Shown in pieces: positions 8,452 to 17,731 of a stretch of 64,000 nt of DNA. The notes beneath the pieces are model-generated. The model saw only the letters and a program-made list of their open reading frames with translations. It did not search any database and was not told the origin of the DNA. The translations under genes and the position numbers were made by a program. The first letter of the stretch is position 1, and the number at the start of each line of letters is the position of its first letter. This stretch comes from Paenibacillus faecalis (GTDB taxonomy: Bacteria; Bacillota; Bacilli; Paenibacillales; Paenibacillaceae). Where the stretch lies: positions 4,242,269 to 4,306,268 of the forward strand of contig NZ_LT985747.1 of the NCBI RefSeq assembly GCF_900289175.1. The letters run 5' to 3'.

Positions 8452-8562
8452 CTCTATCCCCCCATCATTAATCAACATAAGTTGACTACTCAACACATGT
8501 TAATTAGTATCATAATAGGGTTAGCGCCCCAGTACAATTATCAGTTTGTCTCATCTGTTGCC

Positions 8563-8592
8563 TAAACAACATTTCAAAAAATTTGTTGTTTA
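8563..8592. promoter_or_regulatory. Inverted repeat, candidate TetR operator
   Basis: TAAACAACA (8563-8571) and TGTTGTTTA (8584-8592) are perfect inverted arms with a 12-base spacer, between the reductase gene and the TetR gene. Size and place fit an autoregulatory operator. No binding evidence. Confidence 0.45.
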
Positions 8593-8629
8593 TCTTCATT
8601 GCATTCAAAGTTCAAGGAGCGAAGATTAC

Positions 8630-9229
8630 ATGAGAGAATACGTAAACAAAAATGATCCGCGGGCCAAAAAAACGAGAAGATACTTGCAGCAGGCTTTTAT
8701 AGAGCTGCTCTCCGAAAAGGATTTTCAAGATATTACCATCAAAGATATTACGGATCGTGCGGAACTGAACCGGGCCACATTTTATGGACATTTTCAGGAT
8801 AAATACGAGCTGCTGGATGAAACGCTGGGCTCCATGCTGGAGGATACCATTAATGCATGGGTCACGTTGGGTCAGGAGCCGAAAGAAGAAGATGTAGTCC
8901 GTGACCTGATGCTGGCTATATGCAAATGGCATGAGGAAACAAGCCAGGGCATTAACCGCAGGCTTACTTTATCGGCTGCCGTGGAGGAAAACGCCAAAAA
9001 GCGGCTGTACAACATCGTTTATAGCTGCATGGCCAGCTCTCATCACGGAAAGGCCGCAGATCCTCGGCGGGATGCGGAAATCAAGGCTACCCTTGTCAGC
9101 TGGTCCATCTATGGCATCGTCGAGCAATGGAGCAAGCAGCCTAGTAAAGAGAGTCCCGAGTCGCTGGTAGAACGGACACTGCCGTTAATTATTGCAAGCG
9201 TCAGAGCAAGCAGCTTTTCACAAGTATAG
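8630..9229 (+). CDS. TetR/AcrR family transcriptional regulator
   Basis: 199 aa. The N-terminal DNA-binding domain is clear: ARRYLQQAF-type first helix, then TIKDITDRAELNRATFYGHF with the TetR hallmark Tyr-x-His-Phe and KYELLDE. The C-terminal helical domain (about residues 75-199) would bind an unknown small ligand. The start MREYVNKND has AAGGAG 9 bases upstream; a longer in-frame start adds 28 residues with no ribosome site. The gene is divergent from an NAD(P)-binding reductase, which is its likely target. Ligand unknown. Confidence 0.88.
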   Translation: MREYVNKNDPRAKKTRRYLQQAFIELLSEKDFQDITIKDITDRAELNRATFYGHFQDKYELLDETLGSMLEDTINAWVTLGQEPKEEDVVRDLMLAICKWHEETSQGINRRLTLSAAVEENAKKRLYNIVYSCMASSHHGKAADPRRDAEIKATLVSWSIYGIVEQWSKQPSKESPESLVERTLPLIIASVRASSFSQV

Positions 9230-9324
9230 TTAGTCAGCATTCCTGCAAGTAGGTCCTGCAGCTGACTGCAACTATCCATATGTCATCCCCTATCAAATCT
9301 AGGGACTAAACAGTGTCGACCATA

Positions 9325-9362
9325 CAAAAACAGGGCTGCACCAATATCAGGTGCGCCCTGTT
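9325..9362 (-). terminator. Intrinsic terminator of the gapB-pckA operon
   Basis: Inverted repeat AACAGGGCTGCACC / GGTGCGCCCTGTT (9329-9342, 9350-9362). Read on the minus strand the stem ends in TTTTTG, downstream of pckA. Confidence 0.78.
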
Positions 9363-9448
9363 AGAGCTAATCTCAAAACAATATATGAATGATAAACAGC
9401 TTGAATCTCTTCTCGCTCGGTAATGAGCGCTATGAAATCTAAATGTAG

Positions 9449-11029
9449 CTACACCTTGGGGCCAGCCATCCTGATGCTGTCCGACACCCCTTCAAACTTC
9501 TCAAAATTCCGATGGAACCGCTGCGCCAGCTCCCTTGCCTTGCGGTCATAGGCATCTTGGTCTGCCCAGACATTTCTCGGATCAAGAAGCTCTGAAGGAA
9601 CCGACTGTACCTCATCCGGCATTAGCGTGCCAAACACCGGATGGGGACGGAACGATGCCTCTTCTATGCTTCCGCTAATAATAGCCGACACCATAGATCT
9701 GGTGTGCTCCAGATTTATTCGCTTGCCTATACCATACGGCCCGCCGCTCCAGCCTGTGTTTACCAGATAGACGCGCGTCTCATGCTTGGTGATTCGGTCT
9801 CCGAGCATTTCCGCATATACATCCGGCCGCAGCGGAAGGAACGGTTCCCCAAAACATGCGGAGAACGTCGCTTCAGGCTCCGTCACCCCGCGCTCGGTCC
9901 CCGCCACCTTGGAGGTATAACCGGACAGGAAATGATACATCGCCTGCTCCTTCGTCAGCTTGGATACTGGCGGCAGAACGCCGCAAGCATCGGCGGTCAA
10001 GAAAATAATAACCTTGGGATGGCCTCCGATTCCAGGAATGACTGAATCCTGGATGAACTCAATCGGATATGCAGCACGGGTATTTTCCGTCAATTCCGCA
10101 TTATGGTAATCGGCTTCGCCCGAATCTGCATGAATGAACACGTTCTCCAGCACCGTACCGAACCGGATCGCATTCCAGATTTGCGGCTCCTTCATCTCCG
10201 TCAGCCCGATGCATTTGGCGTAACATCCGCCCTCAAAGTTAAAAATGCCTTTATCCGACCAGCCATGCTCGTCATCGCCAATTAAGCGGCGCTTCGGATC
10301 TGCCGATAACGTTGTTTTTCCTGTTCCCGACAAGCCGAAAAATAATGCCGTATCCCCCGCCTCGCCAACATTGGCGGAGCAGTGCATCGGCAGGACACCG
10401 CGGAATGGGAGCAAAAAGTTCATCACACTGAAAATCGACTTTTTCATCTCACCCGCATAGTGCGTTCCGCCAATTAACAGCACCTTCCGTTCAAAGGAAA
10501 GTGCGATAAACGTTTCGGAATTCGTACCGTCTATCATGGGGTCCGCCTTCACGCCAGGCATTGCAATGACCGTAAATTCAGGCTCATGGGTCATCAGCTC
10601 AGCTTCGGTTGGACGAATAAACAACTGATGGACAAACAGATTTTGCCAAGCGTGCTCATTTACAATTCGGATCGGCAAGCGATAGTCCCGATCTGCCCCT
10701 GCATAACCGTCGAATACGAATAGTTCGCGGTCCTCCATATATTTCATCGTCTTCTCATAGAGCGAGTCAAACTGTGCGGGGGTCAGCGCCTGATTAAAGC
10801 CTCCCCAAGCGATTCTATCCTGGGTATCGGTCTCTTTGATGATAAATTTATCCTTGGGTGAACGTCCGGTAAACTTTCCTGTTGTGATCTGCAGTGCACC
10901 TGTGGAGGTCAGCTGTCCTTCGCCGCGACGAAGAGCAGACTCGACCAGCTTCACAACCGTCAGATTGTGGGAAGCTGTCTTTACGTGTAAATCAGTAGTT
11001 TGTGTGTTTACTTTACTATTCGTCGTCAC
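9449..11029 (-). CDS. pckA: Phosphoenolpyruvate carboxykinase (ATP)
   Basis: 526 aa, normal length for bacterial ATP-dependent PEPCK. It converts oxaloacetate and ATP to phosphoenolpyruvate, CO2 and ADP, the first committed step of gluconeogenesis. Visible motifs are the P-loop GLSGTGKTTLSADP (about residues 232-245), the kinase-1 metal site LIGDDEHGW, and the substrate-site region FTGRSPKDKF near residue 55. The start is GTG, with AGGAGG about 8 bases before it. It follows gapB and the SR1P-like gene on the same strand with no visible terminator between, so the three appear co-transcribed. In B. subtilis pckA and gapB are both repressed by CcpN during glycolytic growth. Confidence 0.97.
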   Translation of the reverse strand: MTTNSKVNTQTTDLHVKTASHNLTVVKLVESALRRGEGQLTSTGALQITTGKFTGRSPKDKFIIKETDTQDRIAWGGFNQALTPAQFDSLYEKTMKYMEDRELFVFDGYAGADRDYRLPIRIVNEHAWQNLFVHQLFIRPTEAELMTHEPEFTVIAMPGVKADPMIDGTNSETFIALSFERKVLLIGGTHYAGEMKKSIFSVMNFLLPFRGVLPMHCSANVGEAGDTALFFGLSGTGKTTLSADPKRRLIGDDEHGWSDKGIFNFEGGCYAKCIGLTEMKEPQIWNAIRFGTVLENVFIHADSGEADYHNAELTENTRAAYPIEFIQDSVIPGIGGHPKVIIFLTADACGVLPPVSKLTKEQAMYHFLSGYTSKVAGTERGVTEPEATFSACFGEPFLPLRPDVYAEMLGDRITKHETRVYLVNTGWSGGPYGIGKRINLEHTRSMVSAIISGSIEEASFRPHPVFGTLMPDEVQSVPSELLDPRNVWADQDAYDRKARELAQRFHRNFEKFEGVSDSIRMAGPKV

Positions 11030-11062
11030 GGTTCATCCTCCTGTCCTTCCTGATCCTGCTAG

Positions 11063-11215
11063 TTATTCGAAATCAATTCCTCTTTGCGGCTCATGAATGC
11101 TGCTGTGCATCTGGCGGCATTCCGTCTTGTCGCATACACCATAGAAAACAGCAATTCTATCGGTATCCAGCGTATCTACCTGAGAGTTGCAATGCGTGCA
11201 AATAATAACACCCAT
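11063..11215 (-). CDS. SR1P-like small zinc-ribbon peptide
   Basis: 50-aa frame in the gap between gapB and pckA. It begins MGVIICTHC and has two Cys pairs (Cys6/Cys9 and Cys28/Cys33) around an AVFYGVC segment. This pattern (MGxIxCxxC ... VLYGxC) is that of SR1P, the peptide encoded by the dual-function RNA SR1 of Bacillus, which binds GapA. The start ATG is 2 bases after the gapB stop (TAAAAATG), so translation is probably coupled to gapB; there is no strong ribosome site of its own. The C-terminal tail (about residues 34-50) is longer than in the 39-aa B. subtilis peptide. Family assignment is from memory of the motif and from context. Confidence 0.68.
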   Translation of the reverse strand: MGVIICTHCNSQVDTLDTDRIAVFYGVCDKTECRQMHSSIHEPQRGIDFE

Positions 11216-11217
11216 TT

Positions 11218-12249
11218 TTACTTGTTGAGCGGAATCATACATGCCTCACTCATCCTCTCTTGTACCAGATTAGCCAAGTCAATGACTCTGCTTGCATATC
11301 CCCATTCATTGTCGTACCATGCCATCAATTTAATAAACCGATCGGATGCGCTAACAGTTAAACCGTCGATCACCGCCGATTTATCGTTGCCTATGAAATC
11401 AATGGAAACAAGCGGCTCCTCCGTGTAGTCCACATAAGCGGAGGACCTCCCCTTTGCCGCTTCACGCAGCTTTGCTCGAACATCCGCCGTGTTGGTATCA
11501 TGTGAAACCTGCAAAGTCAGATCAATGAGCGATACGTCCTGTGTCGGCACACGGATAGAGCTTCCTTCCATACAGCCTGCTAGATGCGGAAGGACATCTT
11601 TCAAAGCTTTGCCCACCCCCGTTGTAGTCGGAACAATCGATTGTGTGCAGCCTCTTGCCCTCCGCAAATCCTTATGCGGATTATCCAGATGCCGCTGATC
11701 CGACGTAAAAGAATGGATGGTGGTCATCCACCCCCTCTGAACACCATAAGCTTGATCCAAAATATGCAATACAGGAGCCAAGCAATTGGTTGTACAAGAA
11801 GCTGCCGACAAGAGCTTGTGTTCTTTCGGGTCATACTTCTCATCATTGACTCCCATAACGATCGTCAAATCCATATTCTCTCCCGGCGCCGTAATAATGA
11901 CCGTTTCAGCACCGCCGATTTGATGCAGCTTCGCACCCTCACGGTTGTTGAACTTACCGGTTGCATCCATAACGATGTCAACGCCGAGCTTCTTCCACGG
12001 GATTCGGGAAGGGTCACGTTCATAAACAACCTGAATGGCATGATCGTTGATTAATAGAACATCCCCCTCTACCCGAATGTCTGCTTCCCACGTTCCATGA
12101 ATCGAATCATATTTCAACAAATGAGCAATCGTCTCAATCGGATGCATGCTGTTGATCGCTTTCAGATCGCTGGTCTTGCCGAGCATCAGCTTTCGGATCA
12201 ACAACCGCCCAATCCGCCCCATACCGCTAATGCCGATTCCTGGATTCAT
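11218..12249 (-). CDS. gapB: Glyceraldehyde-3-phosphate dehydrogenase, gluconeogenic type
   Basis: 343 aa. Rossmann motif GISGMGRIGRLLIRK at residues 5-19; catalytic Cys152 in SAASCTTNCLAP; substrate-binding region RARGCTQSIVPTTTGVGKAL; C-terminal WYDNEWGYASRV. The assignment to GapB rather than glycolytic GapA comes from its operon with pckA, the divergent sequence (for example HLLKYDSIHG and NSMHPIETIAH) and the absence of other glycolytic genes. GapB enzymes prefer NADP and run in the gluconeogenic direction. Start MNPGIG has GGAGGAG 5-8 bases upstream. The 230 bp upstream are very AT-rich; I see no convincing CcpN box. Confidence 0.9.
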   Translation of the reverse strand: MNPGIGISGMGRIGRLLIRKLMLGKTSDLKAINSMHPIETIAHLLKYDSIHGTWEADIRVEGDVLLINDHAIQVVYERDPSRIPWKKLGVDIVMDATGKFNNREGAKLHQIGGAETVIITAPGENMDLTIVMGVNDEKYDPKEHKLLSAASCTTNCLAPVLHILDQAYGVQRGWMTTIHSFTSDQRHLDNPHKDLRRARGCTQSIVPTTTGVGKALKDVLPHLAGCMEGSSIRVPTQDVSLIDLTLQVSHDTNTADVRAKLREAAKGRSSAYVDYTEEPLVSIDFIGNDKSAVIDGLTVSASDRFIKLMAWYDNEWGYASRVIDLANLVQERMSEACMIPLNK

Positions 12250-12419
12250 CTTATCTCCTCCATATATGCATGATTTTCCATCTACCCTACGCAATTAATG
12301 TACAATAATATCGAATAATATACAATATATAGCAGCATATTTATTTATGAAAAATTATTTATGACGTATTATTTATAGGTAATATATCGTATTAAATGAG
12401 AGTAGTCTCTATTAAAACC

Positions 12420-12458
12420 TAAAAGGACTGACCCCATTAAATTAGGATCAGTCCTGGT
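12420..12458 (-). terminator. Intrinsic terminator after the sugar permease genes
   Basis: Inverted repeat AGGACTGA / TCAGTCCT (12424-12431, 12448-12455) followed on the minus strand by CCTTTTAGGTTTT, just below the stop codon at 12481. Confidence 0.65.
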
Positions 12459-12480
12459 TCATGTTATGTGTTTTCATAGG

Positions 12481-13317
12481 TCAGCCTTTGACGGCACTGC
12501 CCACAATTCCCTCTACGAAATAGCGCTGCGTAAAAGCAAAGAACAACAGTGTTGGAATGATAGCGAGACTGGCTCCGGCCATTTGGAGCGCATATTGCGG
12601 TCCGGCCTCACCTTGAAAATATTGCAATCCAACCGTTATCAGCTGTTTATTGATATCGGTAATGAAGATAAAGGGAGTGACATAGTCGTTCCATACCCAA
12701 ATAAACGTGAATATGATCATCGTGACGATCGCGGGAACGGCTAACGGAAGCATAATTCGATAGTAAATCTTGAAATGAGAGCAGCCATCAATCATGGAAG
12801 CCTCGGACAATTCCCTTGGAATCACGATAAAAAATTGCCGAAGCAAGAATAAGAAAAACACATCGAATGCCGCGGGAATAATAATGACCCATTGCGTATC
12901 GATCAGGTTCATATAGTTGTAAATTAAATATCTTGCAACGATGGTTAAGTCACCAGGAATCATAATCGTGGCCAGCAGCACCATGAAAATCCAGTTCTTT
13001 CCGCGGAAATCAAGCCTCGCAAACGTATAGGCCGCCATCGTTACAATGAATGTACGGAATACAATCGTTAACAGCACAACCCGAATGGAGTTCCAGTACC
13101 AAGTAAAAAAGAATTTATGGTTGAACAGGTATGGGTAGTTATCCCAGTTGATTCTGCTAGGTATAATCTCCAAAGGTTTATCGAACACATCTCCCGTATA
13201 CTTGAAAGAAGCCGATATCATAAAGATGAACGGGACGACCATCATCAGTCCGACGGCACACATAAACAAGGAATACAGCGTCTTTTTTCCATCCACTCTT
13301 TTTAATAGTGCACCCAT
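12481..13317 (-). CDS. Carbohydrate ABC transporter permease (MalG/AraQ-like)
   Basis: 278-aa inner-membrane permease with six predicted helices. The EAA loop that docks the ATPase is EASMIDGCSHFKIYYRIMLPL-like near residues 190-210, and the C-terminal FVEGIVGSAVKG tail is typical of the MalG subgroup of CUT1 sugar importers. Start MGALLKR is preferred because AAAGGA lies 8 bases upstream; it overlaps the end of the preceding permease by 16 bases, suggesting translational coupling. No ATPase gene is linked; CUT1 systems often share the housekeeping MsmX ATPase. The matching binding protein is probably the lipoprotein at 17732. Sugar not known. Confidence 0.9.
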   Translation of the reverse strand: MGALLKRVDGKKTLYSLFMCAVGLMMVVPFIFMISASFKYTGDVFDKPLEIIPSRINWDNYPYLFNHKFFFTWYWNSIRVVLLTIVFRTFIVTMAAYTFARLDFRGKNWIFMVLLATIMIPGDLTIVARYLIYNYMNLIDTQWVIIIPAAFDVFFLFLLRQFFIVIPRELSEASMIDGCSHFKIYYRIMLPLAVPAIVTMIIFTFIWVWNDYVTPFIFITDINKQLITVGLQYFQGEAGPQYALQMAGASLAIIPTLLFFAFTQRYFVEGIVGSAVKG

Positions 13318-14237
13318 TTTTTCTGTCCTTTCCATTGAATGATAGTGATCACAAGCACGATCAGGAACAAGAGTACGGACTGCGCTCCAGCATAGCTGAA
13401 ATGGTTGTAGGAAAACGCCTCTTCATAAATGTTATAAGAGATAACGCGGGAAGCATCTCCAGGGCCTCCATCACTGTACACTTTAATAGCGCTATAGTTT
13501 TGCAGCGCATTAATGATGCTAACAATAATCAGGAAAAAGGTCGTTGGCGATATCATCGGCAGCGTAACATTGGTTATTTTCTTCCAACGGCTCGCCCCAT
13601 CGATTTCAGCAGCTTCGTACAATTCCCTTGGGACACCTTGCAGCGCCGCCAAATACACAATGGTATGGAAAGCCGAACCCTGCCAGACGCTAATCAAGGC
13701 AACGGTAGGAATGACCTCTTTCGTACCAGCCAGCCACATCGGTGGATTGTCTATACCAAGATAGCCGAGCAACATATTGACCGGCCCGTTAAAAGGGTCC
13801 AGTAGGATAGCAAACACCATCGCTACCGCAACGAGGTTAGAGACGTAAGGCATCAAGATCAGCGTGCGAATAACGGTTCTTCCATAGAAAGCCTTATTAA
13901 GCAAAAGTGCCATCACGAATCCAAAAATCAACACACTCGGCACATAGATCAAAATGTAATAAAAGCTTTTCAGAAACGCTTTTAACGCCACCTCATCTTG
14001 AAATACCTGGATGTAGTTGCTTAGACCGATCCATTTAACATCCTTCAAATCCATAAGAGAGTTATAGTTTAAAAAGCTAAGAACGATAGCGTATACGACA
14101 GGAATAAGAGCAAAAATAATGAAGCCGATCATAAACGGCATAATCATCATAACTGCCGCACGTTCTTCCTGTTTCTTCAAATTAAATGTTGTTCGGGACT
14201 TGTTGAGAGATAACAACCTCTTCGCTCGGGTCGTCAA
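13302..14237 (-). CDS. Carbohydrate ABC transporter permease (MalF/UgpA-like)
   Basis: 311 aa, six or seven membrane helices, first at about residues 28-52 after a basic N-terminus. The EAA motif is YEAAEIDGASRWKKITNVTLP (near residue 205-225; the ATPase-contact loop). It pairs with the MalG-like permease downstream. The start appears to be TTG with GGGAG 9 bases upstream; other starts inside would remove the basic N-terminal leader. First gene of the two-gene unit. The unit is transcribed away from the AraC regulator, fucosidase-like enzyme and binding protein, but together these form one sugar uptake island. Confidence 0.9.
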   Translation of the reverse strand: MTTRAKRLLSLNKSRTTFNLKKQEERAAVMMIMPFMIGFIIFALIPVVYAIVLSFLNYNSLMDLKDVKWIGLSNYIQVFQDEVALKAFLKSFYYILIYVPSVLIFGFVMALLLNKAFYGRTVIRTLILMPYVSNLVAVAMVFAILLDPFNGPVNMLLGYLGIDNPPMWLAGTKEVIPTVALISVWQGSAFHTIVYLAALQGVPRELYEAAEIDGASRWKKITNVTLPMISPTTFFLIIVSIINALQNYSAIKVYSDGGPGDASRVISYNIYEEAFSYNHFSYAGAQSVLLFLIVLVITIIQWKGQKKWVHY

Positions 14238-14493
14238 TGATAACCACTCCCTTATCTTTGATTGTATTTTGCGGCTTGAACATTACATACAAAGTATAAG
14301 AAACCGTAGAAAGGCGATGAATTCATATTCTTCAGATTCATTTGTCTTTTCTGCATCTTTTAAGAAATGCCGATGACATCTGATGTCATGTAAAACCTTC
14401 ACAAGGTCCAGTCCATATCTTTTTTACATTTTCTTTGCACTATTTCACAAGCGTTCACGGTTTCGTCGTCTGCCGTTTCGATGTCATCGAACG

Positions 14494-14530
14494 AAAAAAC
14501 GCCAGAACGATGATCAACATCATTCTGGCG
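14494..14530 (-). terminator. Intrinsic terminator of the AraC-type regulator gene
   Basis: Inverted repeat CGCCAGAACGATG / CATCATTCTGGCG (14500-14512, 14518-14530, one mismatch) with GTTTTTTCG on the minus strand. The right arm overlaps the last codons of the gene. Confidence 0.8.
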
Positions 14531-15413
14531 GGCGATTTTCCATATTTGCCATGCTTGCATTAGCGTCCCGATATTGCTTAGGGGTCATGTCAAAGTTTTT
14601 TCGAAATAACCGAATAAAGTAGTTGGAACTGCTAAAGCCGTTCCTTTCAGCGATCTCCTGTACGGACAAATCCGAATGCTCAAGCTGTGATTTAGCATTT
14701 AAAAGACGAATGTGATTCAAATAAGCAACCGGGGTCATTCCGGTATGTTTCTTTAAACAGCGGGACAAATAATCATAATGAAAATGCAGCGCTTGTTCCA
14801 TATGCTTCGATTGAAACGAAGCACCGATATGAAGATTCAAATATTCAATAACAGCCTCCGCCAAATGTGCCGAGCTTGGCATATCGCTCACCCGCAGCGC
14901 ATCCTGCATTTTCATCAGTAAATCGGCCAATGTAACCTGTAAAGCCAGAGCATTCTCTGTTGAAAACATTTGATGCAGCTCAAGCATACGATCAAGAACC
15001 GGGAAAATCGGGTTTAAATTCAATGGACCGAACTTAGGTATGTACATAAACTGCTTGGCCGGCTCCAGATCAACATCTGTCCCTCTCCGAAGTTTATACG
15101 ACCATGGAATATCGGTGCGTGGCAATAGTCTCTCTGCTTCTTGAAGCATGAAATGCACCCAATACACCTCGCTTTGCTCATCCGTTGCACGATAGCCCCA
15201 GTGTGTTTTATTGGGTTCCAGCACGAGAACATGCCCTGCGGTTAATTGATATTCTTTTTCTTCCTCCTGAATATAGAGTCCGCCCTCTTTAACGAACACG
15301 ACATCGTAAATGCCAAACCTACGTTTAAAATGCTTCATTCCTTTCGACCAGTAAGCGTGTCCTACCGTTATGAATTGGGGCAGCGGCGGGATCTGAATTT
15401 CTAAACATTCCAT
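14520..15413 (-). CDS. AraC family transcriptional regulator
   Basis: 297 aa. An N-terminal cupin-like sugar-binding domain (about residues 15-165; includes QLTAGHVLVLEPNKTHWGY) and a C-terminal AraC double helix-turn-helix (about 200-295) with SVQEIAERNGFSSSNYFIR and a KNFDMTPKQYRDA end. Start MECLEIQ follows AAGGAG by 9 bases; 22 additional in-frame residues upstream are less likely. It is divergent from the fucosidase-like hydrolase and most likely activates that gene and perhaps the transporter when the released sugar is present. Ligand unknown. Confidence 0.9.
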   Translation of the reverse strand: MECLEIQIPPLPQFITVGHAYWSKGMKHFKRRFGIYDVVFVKEGGLYIQEEEKEYQLTAGHVLVLEPNKTHWGYRATDEQSEVYWVHFMLQEAERLLPRTDIPWSYKLRRGTDVDLEPAKQFMYIPKFGPLNLNPIFPVLDRMLELHQMFSTENALALQVTLADLLMKMQDALRVSDMPSSAHLAEAVIEYLNLHIGASFQSKHMEQALHFHYDYLSRCLKKHTGMTPVAYLNHIRLLNAKSQLEHSDLSVQEIAERNGFSSSNYFIRLFRKNFDMTPKQYRDANASMANMENRPPE

Positions 15414-15531
15414 ACAGCAGCTCTCCTTGAAAGTCGATATTGTGCTATAAGTAGTCGTTTTAGCATCTTTCATAATCAAGCGCCTATGACTATATTAAAA
15501 CCGAATACTTTTATTATAAAGGAGAATTCGT

Positions 15532-17508
15532 ATGCGTTTTCGACAAGTTCATCTTGATTTTCACACTTCGGAACACATCATGGACATTGGAACCAAGTTT
15601 GACAAAGCCCAATTTCAGGAAATGCTTCAGCTCGGCCATGTCGATTCGATTACCGTCTTTTCGAAATGCCACCATGGCTGGGCCTATCACCCGTCGGAAG
15701 CCAATGAAATCCATCCTCATCTCCACTTTGACCTGCTGGGAGCCATGATCGAGGCAGCTCATGAAATCGGTGTCAAAACGCCGGTGTATCTATCTGCCGG
15801 TCTGGATGAGAAGCTCGCTCGGCACCATCCGGATTGGCTATTCCGTGACAAGAACGATCAGACCACCTGGGCCAAAGGCTTTATGGTTCCCGGATACCAT
15901 GAGTTATGCATGAATTCCCCGTACCTTGATATACTTGTCAAACAAGTCGAGGAGGTTGTAACCCGTTATCCGGTAGACGGACTTTTCCTCGATATTGCCG
16001 GTAAGAAATCATGCTATTGCCACAACTGTGTAAATGCGATCCTTCAGGAAGGCCATGATCCCCGAGATATAGAAGCTATGGAAGCGCTCTGGGAAAGGAC
16101 GTATTCCAATTATACCAAGCGTATAAATGGCGCAGCACATGCGCTGAAACCAGGACTCCCTATCTTTCATAACGGAGGACATATTACTCGCGGAAGACGC
16201 GATCTGGCTTTTATGAATACCCATCTGGAATTGGAGTCATTGCCTACTGGCGGATGGGGATACGATCACTTTCCACTCTCGGCACGCTACGCGCAGCAGC
16301 TGGGAATGGATTTTCTCGGCATGACCGGAAAATTCCACACCACCTGGGGCGAGTTCGGCGGATACAAACACCCGAATGCACTTCGGTACGAAACAGCACT
16401 AAGCATTGCCAATGGCGCTCGCTGCTCAGTAGGCGATCAGCTTCATCCAGAAGGCTGGATGGACCCTGCGACTTATGAGCTGATCGGAGCTGCCTATCGT
16501 GAAGTAGCTGAAAAAGAACCATGGTGCACAAATACAAATAACATCGCGGATGTTGCGTTACTCACTCTGGAAGCGGTAGGTAAACATCACAGCGGTGAAG
16601 AACAGGCTGCCAGAACGTCTAAATCCGATGCGGGCGCCGCTCGCATACTGCTTGAGGGACATATCCTGTTTGATGTCATTGATCTGGAAAGCGACTTTGA
16701 CCGTTACAAGGTCATTATTCTGCCTGACAAAGTGTTCATCGATCAACCGCTTAAGCACAAATTAAATGCCTATATTCAAAATGGCGGTAAAATTTTGGCG
16801 ACCGGGCAATCCGGCCTGCAAGAAAACCACACAGAGTTTGCAATCGATCTGGGCGTACGATGGGTGGAGGAAAATCCATATCGGCCGGATTATTTCAAGC
16901 CGCATTTCCCATTAAAAAGCCTTGGCAACGCCAGCTTCATTCAATATTCACAAGGTCAAAAGGTCGAGCTTGCCGGCGGAACTGAGCTGGGACAGCGTGA
17001 AGATCCGTATTTCAACCGGGATATCTTCACCTTCTGTTCACACCAACACTCCCCTAACAGAGGAACCTACGGCGGCCCGGGTATGGTCGAAGGAACTGGC
17101 GGTATTTATATGGCCTGGAGCGTGTTTGATGAATATGCCACAAAGGGCAGCTTATCGCTGAAAGAAAGTATTCTTTATGCACTGAATCATCTGCTGACGG
17201 ATCGAAAAACGCTAGAGACCGACCTGCCTGCCCAGGGCGTTGTGACCCTCCAACAGCAGCAAGCGGAACATCGGTATGTGAACCATGTGCTGTATGCTTC
17301 CCCGGTAAAGCGAGGAGAACAAGTAGAAATTATTGAAGATATCATTCCCGTGTATGATATTCAGGTCACCTTGCGACTGCCGGAACCAATCAAACGAGTA
17401 TATTTGGCGCCACAGCAGCAGGAAATCCCGTTTCAGCAAACAGGCGGAACCATTGTCTATACACTTCCGAAAGTAGAGTGCCATCAAATGGTTGTATTAG
17501 AATATTAG
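15532..17508 (+). CDS. Alpha-L-fucosidase-like glycoside hydrolase with beta-galactosidase trimerisation-type domain
   Basis: 658-aa cytosolic protein. Residues about 1-330 look like a TIM barrel of the fucosidase-like/GH42-like superfamily (VDSITVFSKCHHGW, then DGLFLDIAGKKSCYCHNC). Residues about 345-540 resemble the glutamine-amidotransferase-like trimerisation domain of GH42 enzymes (FDRYKVIILPDKVFIDQPL, NGGKILATGQSG). A C-terminal beta domain follows. Members are annotated variously as family-29-like or GH42-like, so the sugar is uncertain. AAAGGAG precedes the ATG. Divergent from the AraC gene. A 39-bp decayed fragment of a homologous gene (around EFGGYKHP) occurs at 29070-29108. Confidence 0.78.
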   Translation: MRFRQVHLDFHTSEHIMDIGTKFDKAQFQEMLQLGHVDSITVFSKCHHGWAYHPSEANEIHPHLHFDLLGAMIEAAHEIGVKTPVYLSAGLDEKLARHHPDWLFRDKNDQTTWAKGFMVPGYHELCMNSPYLDILVKQVEEVVTRYPVDGLFLDIAGKKSCYCHNCVNAILQEGHDPRDIEAMEALWERTYSNYTKRINGAAHALKPGLPIFHNGGHITRGRRDLAFMNTHLELESLPTGGWGYDHFPLSARYAQQLGMDFLGMTGKFHTTWGEFGGYKHPNALRYETALSIANGARCSVGDQLHPEGWMDPATYELIGAAYREVAEKEPWCTNTNNIADVALLTLEAVGKHHSGEEQAARTSKSDAGAARILLEGHILFDVIDLESDFDRYKVIILPDKVFIDQPLKHKLNAYIQNGGKILATGQSGLQENHTEFAIDLGVRWVEENPYRPDYFKPHFPLKSLGNASFIQYSQGQKVELAGGTELGQREDPYFNRDIFTFCSHQHSPNRGTYGGPGMVEGTGGIYMAWSVFDEYATKGSLSLKESILYALNHLLTDRKTLETDLPAQGVVTLQQQQAEHRYVNHVLYASPVKRGEQVEIIEDIIPVYDIQVTLRLPEPIKRVYLAPQQQEIPFQQTGGTIVYTLPKVECHQMVVLEY

Positions 17509-17731
17509 TAACCGTTTCGTGACGGTTCTTGATGTTCAATCATCGATAAATGCAATAATTCTGTAAAAAAGATAAATCCCGTGAATGATCTGATGCAATC
17601 CTATGTTAAAGTCGTTATTTGACAGAAGAATAAACATTAAGAAGTATAAACGAAAACGTAATATAGCAATTAATTTCCCCTTGAGAAACTCACTATAATG
17701 GAGTTGTAATTCACCAATTACGGAGGGGGAA

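Noticed and set aside
12250..12420. CcpN binding site upstream of gapB
   Set aside because: Expected from Bacillus knowledge, but the AT-rich sequence gives no match I would defend.
14238..14490. Possible small gene between sugar permease and AraC terminator
   Set aside because: Short frames lack ribosome sites; the stretch most likely holds only the permease promoter, which I could not place.
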